DNA of 64,000 bases from Comamonas thiooxydans (GTDB lineage: Bacteria; Pseudomonadota; Gammaproteobacteria; Burkholderiales; Burkholderiaceae_C), in assembly GCF_002157685.2 (NCBI RefSeq), contig NZ_AP026738.1, positions 1,984,001 through 2,048,000 of the forward strand. Direction: 5' to 3'. Position 1 is the stretch's first letter, and the number at the start of each line of letters is the position of its first letter. Under the pieces are notes generated by a model that saw only the letters and a list, made by a program, of their open reading frames with translations, searched no databases and was not told the origin of the DNA. Below are positions 33,424 to 42,334 of this stretch, piece by piece. Both the position numbers and the translations under genes were made by a program.

Positions 33424-34443
33424 ATGGCAGGTGCCGGCCTTTTGATGTTGCTAGACGATATTGCTAGCTTGCTGGACGACGTGGCCTTGATGACCAAGAC
33501 CGCGGCAGGCAAGAGTACGGCGATTCTCGATGACGTGGCCACACAGACCAAGGTGGCGGTGCAGAAGACGGCCGGCGTGCTGGGCGACGATCTGGCACTC
33601 AATGCCGAGCAGGTCACGGGAGTGAAGGCCAACCGGGAGCTGCCCGTGGTCTGGGCTGTGGCCAAGGGCTCGCTGCTGAACAAGGCCATCCTGGTGCCGG
33701 CTGCGCTGTTGATCAGCGCCTTTGTGCCCTGGTTGATCACGCCTTTGCTGATGGTGGGGGGCGCTTTTCTGTGCTTTGAAGGCGTGGAAAAGATCCTTGA
33801 GCTGTTTCACAGGCACCAAAAGCATGATGCGCATGACGCCGTGGTGGATGCCGAGGAGGCGGCCCATCAAGGTGTTGCGCCTTCATCGGTGCGTGCCGCG
33901 CGTGAAAAGCAGATGGACCCGATGGAGTACGAAAAGCAGAAGGTCAAGGGGGCCGTGCGCACGGACTTTATCCTGTCGGCCGAAATCATGGCGATTGCGC
34001 TGGGTACGGTGTCCGCCAAACCCATCTGGGAGCAGGCCTCGGTGCTGATCGCTGTAGCTCTGGCCATCACCGTGTTCGTCTATGGATTGGTGGCCGGCAT
34101 TGTGCGCATGGATGATGTGGGCGGCTGGCTGATGGCCAAGAGCAGCAGCGCTGCCAAGGCCATGGGCCGTGGTCTGATTGCTTTTACCCCGTGGCTGATG
34201 CGCGGGCTGTCCATCGTGGGCACGGCTGCCATGTTCATGGTGGGCGGTAGCTTGCTGGTGCACGGCATAGAGCCGGTCGAACATTGGATAGAGCAGGTGA
34301 TTGTGCCCACGGGCGGTATTGTTGCAGCGCTGGGACCGGTATTGGTGCATGTGCTGGTTGGGGCCGTCATTGGCGGTGCGGTTGTGGTGTGCGTGGCGTT
34401 GTGGCACAAGCTGCGACCAGCCAGGGTGGCTCATCCGAATTGA
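33424..34443 (+). CDS. DUF808 / YedI-type inner-membrane protein, 339 aa
   Basis: The N-terminus (LLMLLDDIASLLDDVALMTK) and the following ILDDVATQTK are the signature of the YedI/DUF808 family. About six hydrophobic helices follow (PAALLISAFVPWLITPLLMV and later segments), so it should be an integral inner-membrane protein. The conserved loop REKQMDPMEYEKQKVKGA is present. Transport has been proposed for the family but is not established. GGAGAAGCG precedes the ATG. Confidence 0.9.
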   Translation: MAGAGLLMLLDDIASLLDDVALMTKTAAGKSTAILDDVATQTKVAVQKTAGVLGDDLALNAEQVTGVKANRELPVVWAVAKGSLLNKAILVPAALLISAFVPWLITPLLMVGGAFLCFEGVEKILELFHRHQKHDAHDAVVDAEEAAHQGVAPSSVRAAREKQMDPMEYEKQKVKGAVRTDFILSAEIMAIALGTVSAKPIWEQASVLIAVALAITVFVYGLVAGIVRMDDVGGWLMAKSSSAAKAMGRGLIAFTPWLMRGLSIVGTAAMFMVGGSLLVHGIEPVEHWIEQVIVPTGGIVAALGPVLVHVLVGAVIGGAVVVCVALWHKLRPARVAHPN

Positions 34444-34493
34444 CGACTACCATCACTGCTGACGCAGATTTTTGCGCTTCATCAGTATCCTGG

Positions 34494-34527
34494 GCGGACG
34501 TGGCCGATGGGCAACGTCCGCTTTTTT
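34494..34527 (+). terminator. terminator of the DUF808 gene
   Basis: GCGGACGT / ACGTCCGC followed by TTTTTT. Confidence 0.85.
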
Positions 34528-34646
34528 CTTTGCGGTGTTGGTGTGGGGGTTGACCTGGGACAAACCCGTGTGGCAGGGGCTTTGTTTCAATGGATGCCAA
34601 GGGATGCAAAGCATTGCACTCACCCAATTCTTCAAGGAAAGAACCC

Positions 34647-35261
34647 ATGAAAAAGACTCTGATCGCGATTGCTGCTGTTGCCAGCGCCCTGACGGCCGGT
34701 TCCGCTTTTGCCCAATCTTCGTTTGACGGCTCCAGCCCTTGGCAGGTTCGCGTGCGCGCTCTGCATCTGGACAGCGACAACGGTGGCGCTGCCGGAGACG
34801 CAGGTGTGAGCATCAACAACAAGTGGATGCCCGAGCTGGACGTGTCCTACTTCTTCACGCCCAACATCGCGGCAGAGCTGGTGCTGACCTATCCTCAAAA
34901 GCATGATGTGCGCCTGAATGGCGGCAAGATCGGTTCGCTCAAGCATCTGCCCCCCACCTTGCTGGCGCAGTACCACTTCACCAACTTCGGGGCCTTCAAG
35001 CCTTATGTGGGGGCAGGCGTGAACTACACACGCTTCTCGAACGTGGACATCCTGGATGGTGCCGTGACCGTGAAGAAGAACAGCTTTGGCGGTGCGCTGC
35101 AGGTTGGCTTCGACTATGCGCTGGACAAGAACTGGTCACTGAACTTCGACATCAAGAAGGTGTATCTGGGTACCAAGGTCACAGGTGCAGGCGTTTTTGA
35201 AAATACCAAGTTCAAGGTTGACCCATGGCTGGTGGGTGTGGGCGTGGGCTATCGCTTCTGA
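34647..35261 (+). CDS. ompW: OmpW family outer-membrane protein, 204 aa
   Basis: It is an eight-stranded beta-barrel porin-like protein for small hydrophobic molecules. The signal peptide is cleaved after SAFA (residue 22). The barrel shows alternating hydrophobic strands, conserved NKWMPELDVSYFFTPNIAAEL, HLPPTLLAQYHF and the terminal GVGVGYRF ending in Phe, as outer-membrane sorting needs. AAGGAAAG lies 6 bases before the ATG at 34647. The gene is monocistronic. Confidence 0.93.
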   Translation: MKKTLIAIAAVASALTAGSAFAQSSFDGSSPWQVRVRALHLDSDNGGAAGDAGVSINNKWMPELDVSYFFTPNIAAELVLTYPQKHDVRLNGGKIGSLKHLPPTLLAQYHFTNFGAFKPYVGAGVNYTRFSNVDILDGAVTVKKNSFGGALQVGFDYALDKNWSLNFDIKKVYLGTKVTGAGVFENTKFKVDPWLVGVGVGYRF

Positions 35262-35396
35262 TAGCTTCACGGCAAAGAGTGCTCTCATCTGCGGCCTTCT
35301 TCCCGCAGGTGAGTCACGCACCGCAGGCTCTGCGGTGCATCGGAGTCAGCAGGTCGGCATGGCCTGATGATTTCGGAGGCTAGGGTGTATGTTTAG

Positions 35397-35433
35397 ATCG
35401 GTATTCCGCCTGCGCGGGGTACCGATTTTTTTT
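35397..35433 (+). terminator. terminator downstream of ompW
   Basis: ATCGGTA / TACCGAT with a 16-nt GC-rich loop, followed by a T run. It lies 135 bp after ompW. Confidence 0.75.
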
Positions 35434-35471
35434 GCTGAATTCTTTGACCAGTATTGACTTTGTCAGCATTG

Positions 35472-35487
35472 CTGCATGCGCATGCAG
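35472..35487. promoter_or_regulatory. 16-bp perfect palindrome upstream of egtD
   Basis: CTGCATGCGCATGCAG is a perfect palindrome 132 bp before the egtD start and could be an operator. No regulator gene is adjacent. Confidence 0.35.
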
Positions 35488-35619
35488 TAAAAGAATCGCT
35501 GGCTTCAGTCCTACTTCTGCCGATTGCCGGCCGCGCTAGGCTGAGGGTCTAAAGCAGGCTTGGCAGTGATGGCGCGGGCAATGGCTGCAGCGCGCGATCA
35601 GCTCATCAGGAGGATCAGC

Positions 35620-36675
35620 ATGCGCGCGACACCGGACAGGCAGGCAGCACCGATAGAGTTTGCATCACGCGCAGGGCGTATTCCATTGCCTCTGGCGTCC
35701 TCGTTGAGACCTCCACCGCTTCAGGGCGAGAGTTGCACCTTCATGGACGCGTATACCCCCCCGACGCATCTGCGCTATGAACTGGCGCAGGGGCTGATGC
35801 AGCGGCAGGCGCAGATTTCTCCCAAGTTCCTGTATGACGCGCATGGCTGCGCCCTGTTTGAGCAGATAACCGAGCTGCCCGAGTACTACCCCACAAGAAC
35901 CGAGGCTGCCATCATGGCCCGCTACGACCTGGAGATCGCCCAGGCCATGGCGGGTTGCCAGGTGTTGATAGAGCTGGGAGCGGGCAATTGCGAAAAAGTG
36001 CGACGCCTGTGCCGCAGCGTGGGGCCGCAGCAGTTTCTGGGAGTGGATATTGCGGTCGAGTTTCTGCAGGCCGCTGTGGCCAGGCTGGAGCATGACTTCC
36101 CGCGGCTTACGGCTCGTGCAGTTGCGGCGGATTTCACGGGGGACTGGCATTTGCCGTCAGGCGTGCCACAGACGCGGCGTGAGCTGTTCTATCCTGGCTC
36201 CTCGATCGGCAACTTCGATACGCGGCAGGCTTTGCATATGCTCAGACATATGCATTCACTTCTGGGTGGCGACGGCGGGCTGCTGATTGGCATTGATCTG
36301 CCCAAGCCGGTACCGGTTCTGATAGCCGCCTATGACGATGAGCAGGGCGTCACAGCCGAATTCAATCTCAATGTGCTCAATCATGTGAACCGTCTGCTTG
36401 GCAGCGATTTCAATCTTCAGGACTGGGCGCATGAGGCGCGCTTCGACAGCCGGACATCACGGATAGAGATGCATTTGCGCGCCCGTCGCCCCGTCATGGT
36501 GTGCTGGCCTCAGGGCCTGCGCTATTTTGCTCAGGGCGAGACGATCCATACGGAGAACAGCTACAAATACCCGCTGTCCGACTTTCTCTCCATGCTGGCT
36601 TGCGCGGGATTTGCCGAACCCAGGGTCTGGACCGATGAGCAGCAATGGTTTGCCGTCATTCATGCCCATGCCTGA
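35620..36675 (+). CDS. egtD: EgtD, L-histidine N-alpha-trimethyltransferase, 351 aa
   Basis: It makes hercynine (trimethylhistidine) from His and three SAM, the first step of ergothioneine synthesis. The family pattern is clear: LYDAHGCALFEQITELPEYYPTR, the SAM loop IELGAGNCEKVR, FYPGSSIGNF, and a conserved C-terminal NSYKYPLSDF. The ATG at 35620 has AGGAGG 8 bases upstream. The internal ATG at 35743 (310 aa) would match the usual family length better but has only a weak site, so the N-terminal ~40 residues may be dispensable. It overlaps egtB. Confidence 0.9.
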   Translation: MRATPDRQAAPIEFASRAGRIPLPLASSLRPPPLQGESCTFMDAYTPPTHLRYELAQGLMQRQAQISPKFLYDAHGCALFEQITELPEYYPTRTEAAIMARYDLEIAQAMAGCQVLIELGAGNCEKVRRLCRSVGPQQFLGVDIAVEFLQAAVARLEHDFPRLTARAVAADFTGDWHLPSGVPQTRRELFYPGSSIGNFDTRQALHMLRHMHSLLGGDGGLLIGIDLPKPVPVLIAAYDDEQGVTAEFNLNVLNHVNRLLGSDFNLQDWAHEARFDSRTSRIEMHLRARRPVMVCWPQGLRYFAQGETIHTENSYKYPLSDFLSMLACAGFAEPRVWTDEQQWFAVIHAHA

Positions 36676-37990
36676 AACCATGGCGCGGTCATTTTCCATG
36701 GCACCTGCTGCCAGGGACTGGATAGTGCTGGCGCAGCAGTTCGAGCGGGTGAGGGCCTGCACACAAAAGCTGGCTGCACCCTTGTCTGCAGAAGACGCCT
36801 GCGTGCAATCCATGCCGGACGCCAGTCCTGCCAAATGGCATCTGGCCCATACCAGCTGGTTCTTCGAAACCTTTGTACTGGCCGTGCATCAGCAAGGGCA
36901 TCAGGTTTTCGATGCCAGCTATCGGATGCTGTTCAACTCGTACTACCAGCAGGTGGGGGCACGCCATCCGCGAGCCCAACGGGGTTTGCTGACCAGACCT
37001 GCTCTGACGCAGGTCATGGCCTATCGCGCTGCGGTGGATGAGCAGATGCTGGCGCTGATGGCGGCCATGAAAGAGAGAGCGCTGGCGACGCAGCAGGCGG
37101 TGGCCCAACTCATTACATTGGGTATGCAGCACGAGCAGCAGCATCAGGAGTTGATGCTCACCGATATCAAGCATTTGCTCTCTTGTCACCCGCTCTGGCC
37201 TGCTTATGCGTCAGATGGGGTCGCAGAGGAGAATTCCGTGCAGGCCTATGCCGATCTCACATGGCTGCCACTTGAGGCGGGCATCTACAGCATAGGTCAT
37301 GGCGGCGGCAGCTTTGCGTTTGACAATGAAATGCCCAGGCACAGCGTCTATGTGCAAGCTGCGCAGATTGCATCGAGGCCCGTGAACAATGGCGAGTTTC
37401 TGCGCTTTGTGCTGGATGGCGGCTACAGTCAGCCTCAATGGTGGCTGGCCGAAGGCTGGGACTGGTGCCAGGCCCAGCAACTGGGCCACCCCTGGTACTG
37501 GAGGCAAGCTGAAGATGGTGCGGGAGATACGGGCTGGCAGGAGTTCAGCCTGTATGGCGTGACGGCTCTGCATGCGCTCAGGCCTGCCTGCCATATCTCC
37601 TATTTCGAGGCTGATGCCTATGCGCGCTGGGACGGCGCGCGCCTGCCGACGGAGATGGAGTGGGAGGTGGCAATGGGTGCGCATGACTGGCCTGTGTCCT
37701 CGTCAGTGGGTCATGCCAGCCTGCATCCTGAAGTCTCAGGCGCTCATCATGGGGTGGCAACAGGCCAGGTCTGGGAGTGGACGCATTCGTCCTATGCCGC
37801 CTACCCGGGCTTTCGCGTGGCCGAGGGTGCCGTGGGTGAGTACAACGGGAAATTCATGGTCAACCAGTATGTGCTGCGCGGAGGCTCCTGCCTCACGCCT
37901 GCCGGCCATGCGCGGCTGACCTATCGCAACTTCTTTCCGGCAACGGCTCGCTGGCAGATGACGGGGCTGCGCCTGGCGCGCGATGTCTGA
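36668..37990 (+). CDS. egtB: EgtB, ergothioneine sulfoxide synthase, 440 aa
   Basis: It is a non-haem iron enzyme that joins hercynine to a thiol donor with O2. The N-terminal DinB-like domain carries the iron ligands: His in WHLAHTSWFFE (about residue 60) and HEQQHQE (about 155). The C-terminal FGE-sulfatase fold shows RLPTEMEWEVA, GQVWEWTHSSY and VLRGGSCLTP. No egtA or egtC is nearby, so Cys rather than gamma-Glu-Cys may be the donor (inference). The start codon is ambiguous (36635, 36668, 36680); 36668 overlaps egtD by 8 bp. Confidence 0.92.
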   Translation: MPETMARSFSMAPAARDWIVLAQQFERVRACTQKLAAPLSAEDACVQSMPDASPAKWHLAHTSWFFETFVLAVHQQGHQVFDASYRMLFNSYYQQVGARHPRAQRGLLTRPALTQVMAYRAAVDEQMLALMAAMKERALATQQAVAQLITLGMQHEQQHQELMLTDIKHLLSCHPLWPAYASDGVAEENSVQAYADLTWLPLEAGIYSIGHGGGSFAFDNEMPRHSVYVQAAQIASRPVNNGEFLRFVLDGGYSQPQWWLAEGWDWCQAQQLGHPWYWRQAEDGAGDTGWQEFSLYGVTALHALRPACHISYFEADAYARWDGARLPTEMEWEVAMGAHDWPVSSSVGHASLHPEVSGAHHGVATGQVWEWTHSSYAAYPGFRVAEGAVGEYNGKFMVNQYVLRGGSCLTPAGHARLTYRNFFPATARWQMTGLRLARDV

Positions 37991-38017
37991 AGTCGCGCGC
38001 CGGAGTCCCAGTCCGCT

Positions 38018-39295
38018 TCAGACCTGTTCCAACGCCTGGGTCAGGTCGGCCAGCAGATCGTCAATATGTTCGATGCCCACGGACAGGCGCACCATGCCTT
38101 CGGTGACGCCGGCCTTGGCCAGCTCGTCGGCGTCCAACTGGCGATGCGTGGTGGAGGCAGGGTGGGTGGCCAGCGACTTGGCATCGCCGATATTGACCAG
38201 GCGCGTGAACAGCTGCAAGGCGTCCAGGAAGCGTGCTCCGGCGGCACGGCCTTCGCTGCCCCTGAGGCTGAACGACAGAATGCCCGATGCACGGCCTCCA
38301 GACTGTTTTTGCACGATGGCATGGTCGGGGTGGTCTTTCAGGCCTGCATAGCGCACCCATTCCACCTTGGGGTGTTTTTGCAGCGTTTCTGCAATCTTCT
38401 GTGTGTTTTCGCAGATGCGGTCCATGCGCAGGGCCAGGGTTTCGATGCCTTGCAGAATCTGGAAGGCGTTCTGCGGCGAGATGGCAGCGCCCATGTTGCG
38501 CAGCGGCACGACGCGGGCGCGGCCAATGAATGCGGCGGGGCCAAGGGCCTCGGTATAGACAACGCCGTGGTAGCTGACGTCGGGTTCGTTCAGGCGCTTG
38601 AAGCGGGCCTTGTGCTCCGTCCAGGGGAACTTGCCGCTGTCCACGATCGCCCCGCCCACGCTGGTGCCGTGGCCGCCCAGGTATTTGGTCAGCGAATGCA
38701 CGACGATGTCGGCGCCATGCTCGAACGGGCGCAGCAGATAGGGAGAGGGAACGGTGTTGTCGACGATCAGCGGCACGCCGTGCCGGTGGGCCACATCGGC
38801 CAGAGCGCGGATATCGGTCACATTGCCCAATGGGTTGCCGATGGACTCGATGAATACCGCCTTGGTCTTGGCGTCGATCAGCTTGCCGAAGCTGGCTGGG
38901 TCGCGTGGATCGGCAAAGCGCACCTCGATGCCTTGCTGCGGGAAGGTGTGGGCAAACAGGTTGTAGGTGCCGCCGTAGAGTGTGCTGGCCGACACGATGT
39001 TGTCACCCGTTTCGGCCAGGGTCTGGATGGCGGCGGTGATGGCAGCCATGCCTGATGCCACGGCCAGTGCGGCAATGCCGCCTTCGAGCGCCGCGACGCG
39101 CTTTTCCAGCACGTCGGTGGTGGGATTCATGATGCGCGTGTAGATATTGCCCGGGACCTTCAGATCAAACAGATCGGCGCCATGCTGGGCGCTGTCAAAC
39201 GCGTAGGCCACCGTCTGGTAGATGGGTACGGCCACGGCCTTGGTGGTGGGGTCGGGGGAATAGCCGGCATGTACGGCGAGTGTCTCTATGCGCAT
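38018..39295 (-). CDS. metY: O-acetylhomoserine sulfhydrylase, 425 aa
   Basis: It is a PLP enzyme of the Cys/Met metabolism family making homocysteine from O-acetylhomoserine and sulfide. The start [16 protein letters not shown] motif (here [16 protein letters not shown]), the PLP Lys in [13 protein letters not shown] and the length of 425 residues (longer than cystathionine synthases) fit MetY. Tyr residues of the active site lie in [10 protein letters not shown]. It is convergent with egtB and monocistronic. Its place beside egtB may be chance, though both concern sulfur. Confidence 0.92.
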   Translation of the reverse strand: MRIETLAVHAGYSPDPTTKAVAVPIYQTVAYAFDSAQHGADLFDLKVPGNIYTRIMNPTTDVLEKRVAALEGGIAALAVASGMAAITAAIQTLAETGDNIVSASTLYGGTYNLFAHTFPQQGIEVRFADPRDPASFGKLIDAKTKAVFIESIGNPLGNVTDIRALADVAHRHGVPLIVDNTVPSPYLLRPFEHGADIVVHSLTKYLGGHGTSVGGAIVDSGKFPWTEHKARFKRLNEPDVSYHGVVYTEALGPAAFIGRARVVPLRNMGAAISPQNAFQILQGIETLALRMDRICENTQKIAETLQKHPKVEWVRYAGLKDHPDHAIVQKQSGGRASGILSFSLRGSEGRAAGARFLDALQLFTRLVNIGDAKSLATHPASTTHRQLDADELAKAGVTEGMVRLSVGIEHIDDLLADLTQALEQV

Positions 39296-39503
39296 GTGTG
39301 TGTCTCTTTGGCAAGTTATTCGAACGCCACAGCCCGGGCTTTGGCGTCATTGATTATGGGCAGGACGCTGACTCAGGAGAACGACCTAATGGCTATGTGC
39401 TTATGCCAGAGTGAAAGCGAGCGCTGTATCGGAATATTGGAGATACTTCTCGCCGGAGAATGGAAGACGTTGAATTCACAGTTTCCTGCGCGGAGAACCT
39501 CAA

Positions 39504-40700
39504 TTGGGCCAGCCTGCAGATTTGTACTTTGCCTTGATCGCGCCGGCTTGCGTGGTGTTGTTCGGGTTTGCCTTGTTGGCTTGCTGGTATGTGCAGCGCC
39601 GACAGCCGCGTGCGCTGTTTTTGCTCTGGCTGGTGGGCGGTTATGTGCTGCTCGCGACGGCTCTGGCTGCGCAAAGCCTGATGAGCAATGCGCAGCTGAG
39701 CCAGTTTGCAATCGCCACGGCATGTCTGTATCTGCTGGGGACCTGGTCGCTGGCGCAAGGGGTATCCCTGAGGCTGGGGGCTGCCGGGGCGAGTGTGCCC
39801 TGCGGCATTCTGGTCGCCGTCGTCGCTCTGTCCGTGCTGTTCTATTTTTCCCGGATCGAGAATGATTTGTGGGTCCGCGTGCAGTGCCTGGCTCTGGCCA
39901 TGGCCTTTCAGCTGACCCTAGCCATGCCGGCGTTTCTCAAGGCCGATTCGTCAAAGGACTGGCTGGAGCGTGGCGTGCGCTGGGCCTATGGGCTCAACGT
40001 CTGCTATGCCTTGTTCAGGCCGGCAGCCGTCAGTCTGTTGCCCGTTCACGAAGTGCAGGAGCTGACCCGGTCCGGATACTGGCTGCTCACCCAGGCCATA
40101 GCACTTCTGTTTGCGATGTGGTTTGCCGTAGGACTGCTGGCCTGCTCGGTCAGGGATGTGTTGACGACATTGCGCGAAGAGCGCAACCGGGACTCTTTGA
40201 CGCGCCTGCTCAATCGCCGCGCCTTCATGGAGGCCGCAGAGTCGCGCTTGGCCGATCAGCGGCTGATGCCCTGGGCCGTGGTTGCCGTGGACATCGATCA
40301 TTTCAAATACATCAACGACAACTGGGGCCATGCGGCCGGCGATCAGGTGCTACAGCAACTGGCACAGTTGCTGACTCAGCAGGTCAGAGACTGCGATCTG
40401 GTTGCCCGCTTCGGCGGAGAGGAGTTTGTCTTGCTGCTCTCCCGAGTGCAGCTGTTCGAAGCGCAAGCCATTGTGGAGCGTGTGCGTGAGCGCTTGCAAA
40501 GCCAGATGCTCGGAGGATTGGCTGAGCAACTCAGGGTAACAGCCAGTTTTGGCATTGCTGCACTCAGTTCCGCACAGGATTTCGAGCAGGCACTGGCTCG
40601 GGCCGATGCGCTGCTATACCAGGCCAAGAAGGCAGGGCGGGACTGTGTCATGAGCTCTGCGCAGGACGAGAGCGAGCTGCAATGGAGAATGATTGCCTGA
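39504..40700 (+). CDS. membrane-bound diguanylate cyclase (GGDEF), 398 aa
   Basis: It has the same layout as the cyclase at 1527-2720: about six hydrophobic helices in the first ~210 residues, then a GGDEF domain with VDIDHFKYINDNWGH, the intact active site GGEEF and the inhibitory-site RxxD as RDCD. It should make cyclic di-GMP under control of an unknown membrane signal. The start is TTG with GGAG 8 bases upstream. The two proteins are paralogues by layout and by several shared motifs. Confidence 0.9.
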   Translation: MGQPADLYFALIAPACVVLFGFALLACWYVQRRQPRALFLLWLVGGYVLLATALAAQSLMSNAQLSQFAIATACLYLLGTWSLAQGVSLRLGAAGASVPCGILVAVVALSVLFYFSRIENDLWVRVQCLALAMAFQLTLAMPAFLKADSSKDWLERGVRWAYGLNVCYALFRPAAVSLLPVHEVQELTRSGYWLLTQAIALLFAMWFAVGLLACSVRDVLTTLREERNRDSLTRLLNRRAFMEAAESRLADQRLMPWAVVAVDIDHFKYINDNWGHAAGDQVLQQLAQLLTQQVRDCDLVARFGGEEFVLLLSRVQLFEAQAIVERVRERLQSQMLGGLAEQLRVTASFGIAALSSAQDFEQALARADALLYQAKKAGRDCVMSSAQDESELQWRMIA

Positions 40701-40772
40701 ATCCCGTTGTCGGGGGCCGAGTCTATGGTGCTTTGACGATTGGCTTCTTTTCGCGATTTGAGGGCTGAACAT

Positions 40773-41417
40773 TCACGACCTCGGACTCCTGGGGCCGCGT
40801 CGGGGAAGGACGGGTTGTGTGCTTTCCCAGGCGGGCAGGTGGGCATAGATCACGACCGGAGCATGGGCGTCATTGGCGGCATAACGCCGCTGGGCCGGGC
40901 TGAGTTCCGTGGCAGCCCAGTTGGAGGTGGTGGTGCGCTTGGACTTGCGAAAGCTCTGCTGGAGTACCAGCGCCGCGGCGGCGCGCACACCCACTGATGG
41001 GCCGTAGCCGAGCCGCTTGAAGCGGCTGTCCAGATCCTGAATATTGATCAGCGGCGCCCCCAGCCTGCGGGGCAGGGAGTGTTTATCGTTATCGAGCCCG
41101 AAGCCGACCTTGCAGATATGTTCTGCAGCCAGCACCATGCGCGACACTTCCAGAGCCATGGGCCTGTGCAGTTGCAGCAGCCAGACCTGACTGGCCGTGG
41201 CAAGCTGCACCAGATGAGGGCCGCTGTCTTGCTGGCCAATATTGAAGATGGGTTTGCTTTCAGTGTCAAAGCCGAGCACGGGCTCGGCATTCATGGCCTT
41301 GAAGGCGGCTTCAAATTCGGTTTCGGACTGCGGTATGTGGATTGCATGCTCGGGCAATTCCAGAAACGGAGGGAGCAGGGCACTTTCGTCCTTGCTGGGT
41401 GCAATCAATCGGGGCAT
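40773..41417 (-). CDS. RNase D-like DEDDy 3'-5' exonuclease, 214 aa
   Basis: It is a single-domain DEDD exonuclease: Exo I motif FDTESKP (about residue 50), Exo II around KVGFGLDNDKH, and Exo III YAANDAHAPV with the Tyr of the DEDDy subgroup. There is no HRDC domain, so it is not RNase D itself; the short form is like proteins annotated as WRN-type exonuclease. The substrate (RNA or DNA) is open. The ribosome binding site is weak. It is convergent with the cyclase gene. Confidence 0.88.
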   Translation of the reverse strand: MPRLIAPSKDESALLPPFLELPEHAIHIPQSETEFEAAFKAMNAEPVLGFDTESKPIFNIGQQDSGPHLVQLATASQVWLLQLHRPMALEVSRMVLAAEHICKVGFGLDNDKHSLPRRLGAPLINIQDLDSRFKRLGYGPSVGVRAAAALVLQQSFRKSKRTTTSNWAATELSPAQRRYAANDAHAPVVIYAHLPAWESTQPVLPRRGPRSPRS

Positions 41418-41495
41418 GCCGGTGATTACACACCAGCTTCGTGCTTATCCCCAGAACATGTGGTCTGGCCTGTGGGTAAATATCGGAATAAATGC

Positions 41496-41544
41496 GCAAA
41501 GCCTTGACTGGCAAGGCTTTGCATGTGGCGCCTAAAAAATAGGC
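41496..41544 (-). terminator. terminator region of the minus-strand beta-oxidation operon
   Basis: Two hairpins follow the last gene: GCCTA-aaaaa-TAGGC (41530-41544) and the perfect GCAAAGCCTT / AAGGCTTTGC (41496-41522). The T run is short. Confidence 0.5.
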
Positions 41545-41551
41545 AATCGAT

Positions 41552-42334
41552 TCAGCGACGCTGAAACACGGGTTTGTGCTTTTGCAAGAAGGCAGTCACG
41601 CCTTCGAGGCTGTTGCCGGAGAGGGCGCAGGCCAGCATGGCTTCACGCTCGGCACCCAGTTGCTGCTGAAGGTCCTGCCGATGTGCCGAGTCACAGAGGT
41701 TTTTGATGCCCGCCAGGGAGTTGGTGGGGCCGCCGGCAAGCTCCTCGGCCAGTGCGGTTGCCGCAGTGAGCAGCTGTTCGGGCTCGTGCAGCTCGTCGAC
41801 CAGGCCCATGCGCAGACAGTCCTCGGCCGCGATGGCGCGGTTGCTCATCAGAATGTATTTGGCCTTGGCAGCACCGGCACGGCGGGTGAGATAGGCCGAT
41901 ACACCCAGATCCGGGCTCAGACCGATGGCCGAATAGCCACCGCGCAAGAACATGTGACGGCTGGCCAGTACCAGGTCCGCACACAGTGCGAGCCCGATGC
42001 CGCCGCCTCCGACAGGGCCTTGCACGGCACTGATGACTGGCAGCGGCAGGCTGGCCAGCTGATGCATGACCGGATTGAGCACATCCAGCATGGCGTCGAT
42101 CAGCGGTGCCAGTCGCTCGCGATGTTCGCCAAACTCGCTGATGTCTCCCCCGACGCAGAATTGCTTACCGCTTGCGGAAATGAGCAGGGCACCGATATCC
42201 GCGTTGCAGGCCCGCTCTACCACCGTCTTCAGGTTGTGAGCCATGTCCGTGCTGATCACGTTGCCCCGCTCGGGCTGGTTCAGAACCATATGACCTACGC
42301 CGTTGCGAACTTTCCAGAGAACCAAATCAGACAT
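41552..42334 (-). CDS. crotonase-fold protein, probably enoyl-CoA isomerase-type, 260 aa
   Basis: The oxyanion-hole segments are QFCVGGDISEFGEH and GPVGGGGIGLALCADL. At the catalytic site it reads AIGLSPDLGVSAYLTR, not the PEI.LG...GG of true hydratases. The first hydratase Glu is missing, and an Asp in the P-D-x-G context is as in PaaG-type isomerases. So double-bond isomerisation is more likely than hydration (inference). It is the last gene of a seven-gene operon, and its ATG overlaps the ligase stop (TGATG). Confidence 0.85.
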   Translation of the reverse strand: MSDLVLWKVRNGVGHMVLNQPERGNVISTDMAHNLKTVVERACNADIGALLISASGKQFCVGGDISEFGEHRERLAPLIDAMLDVLNPVMHQLASLPLPVISAVQGPVGGGGIGLALCADLVLASRHMFLRGGYSAIGLSPDLGVSAYLTRRAGAAKAKYILMSNRAIAAEDCLRMGLVDELHEPEQLLTAATALAEELAGGPTNSLAGIKNLCDSAHRQDLQQQLGAEREAMLACALSGNSLEGVTAFLQKHKPVFQRR

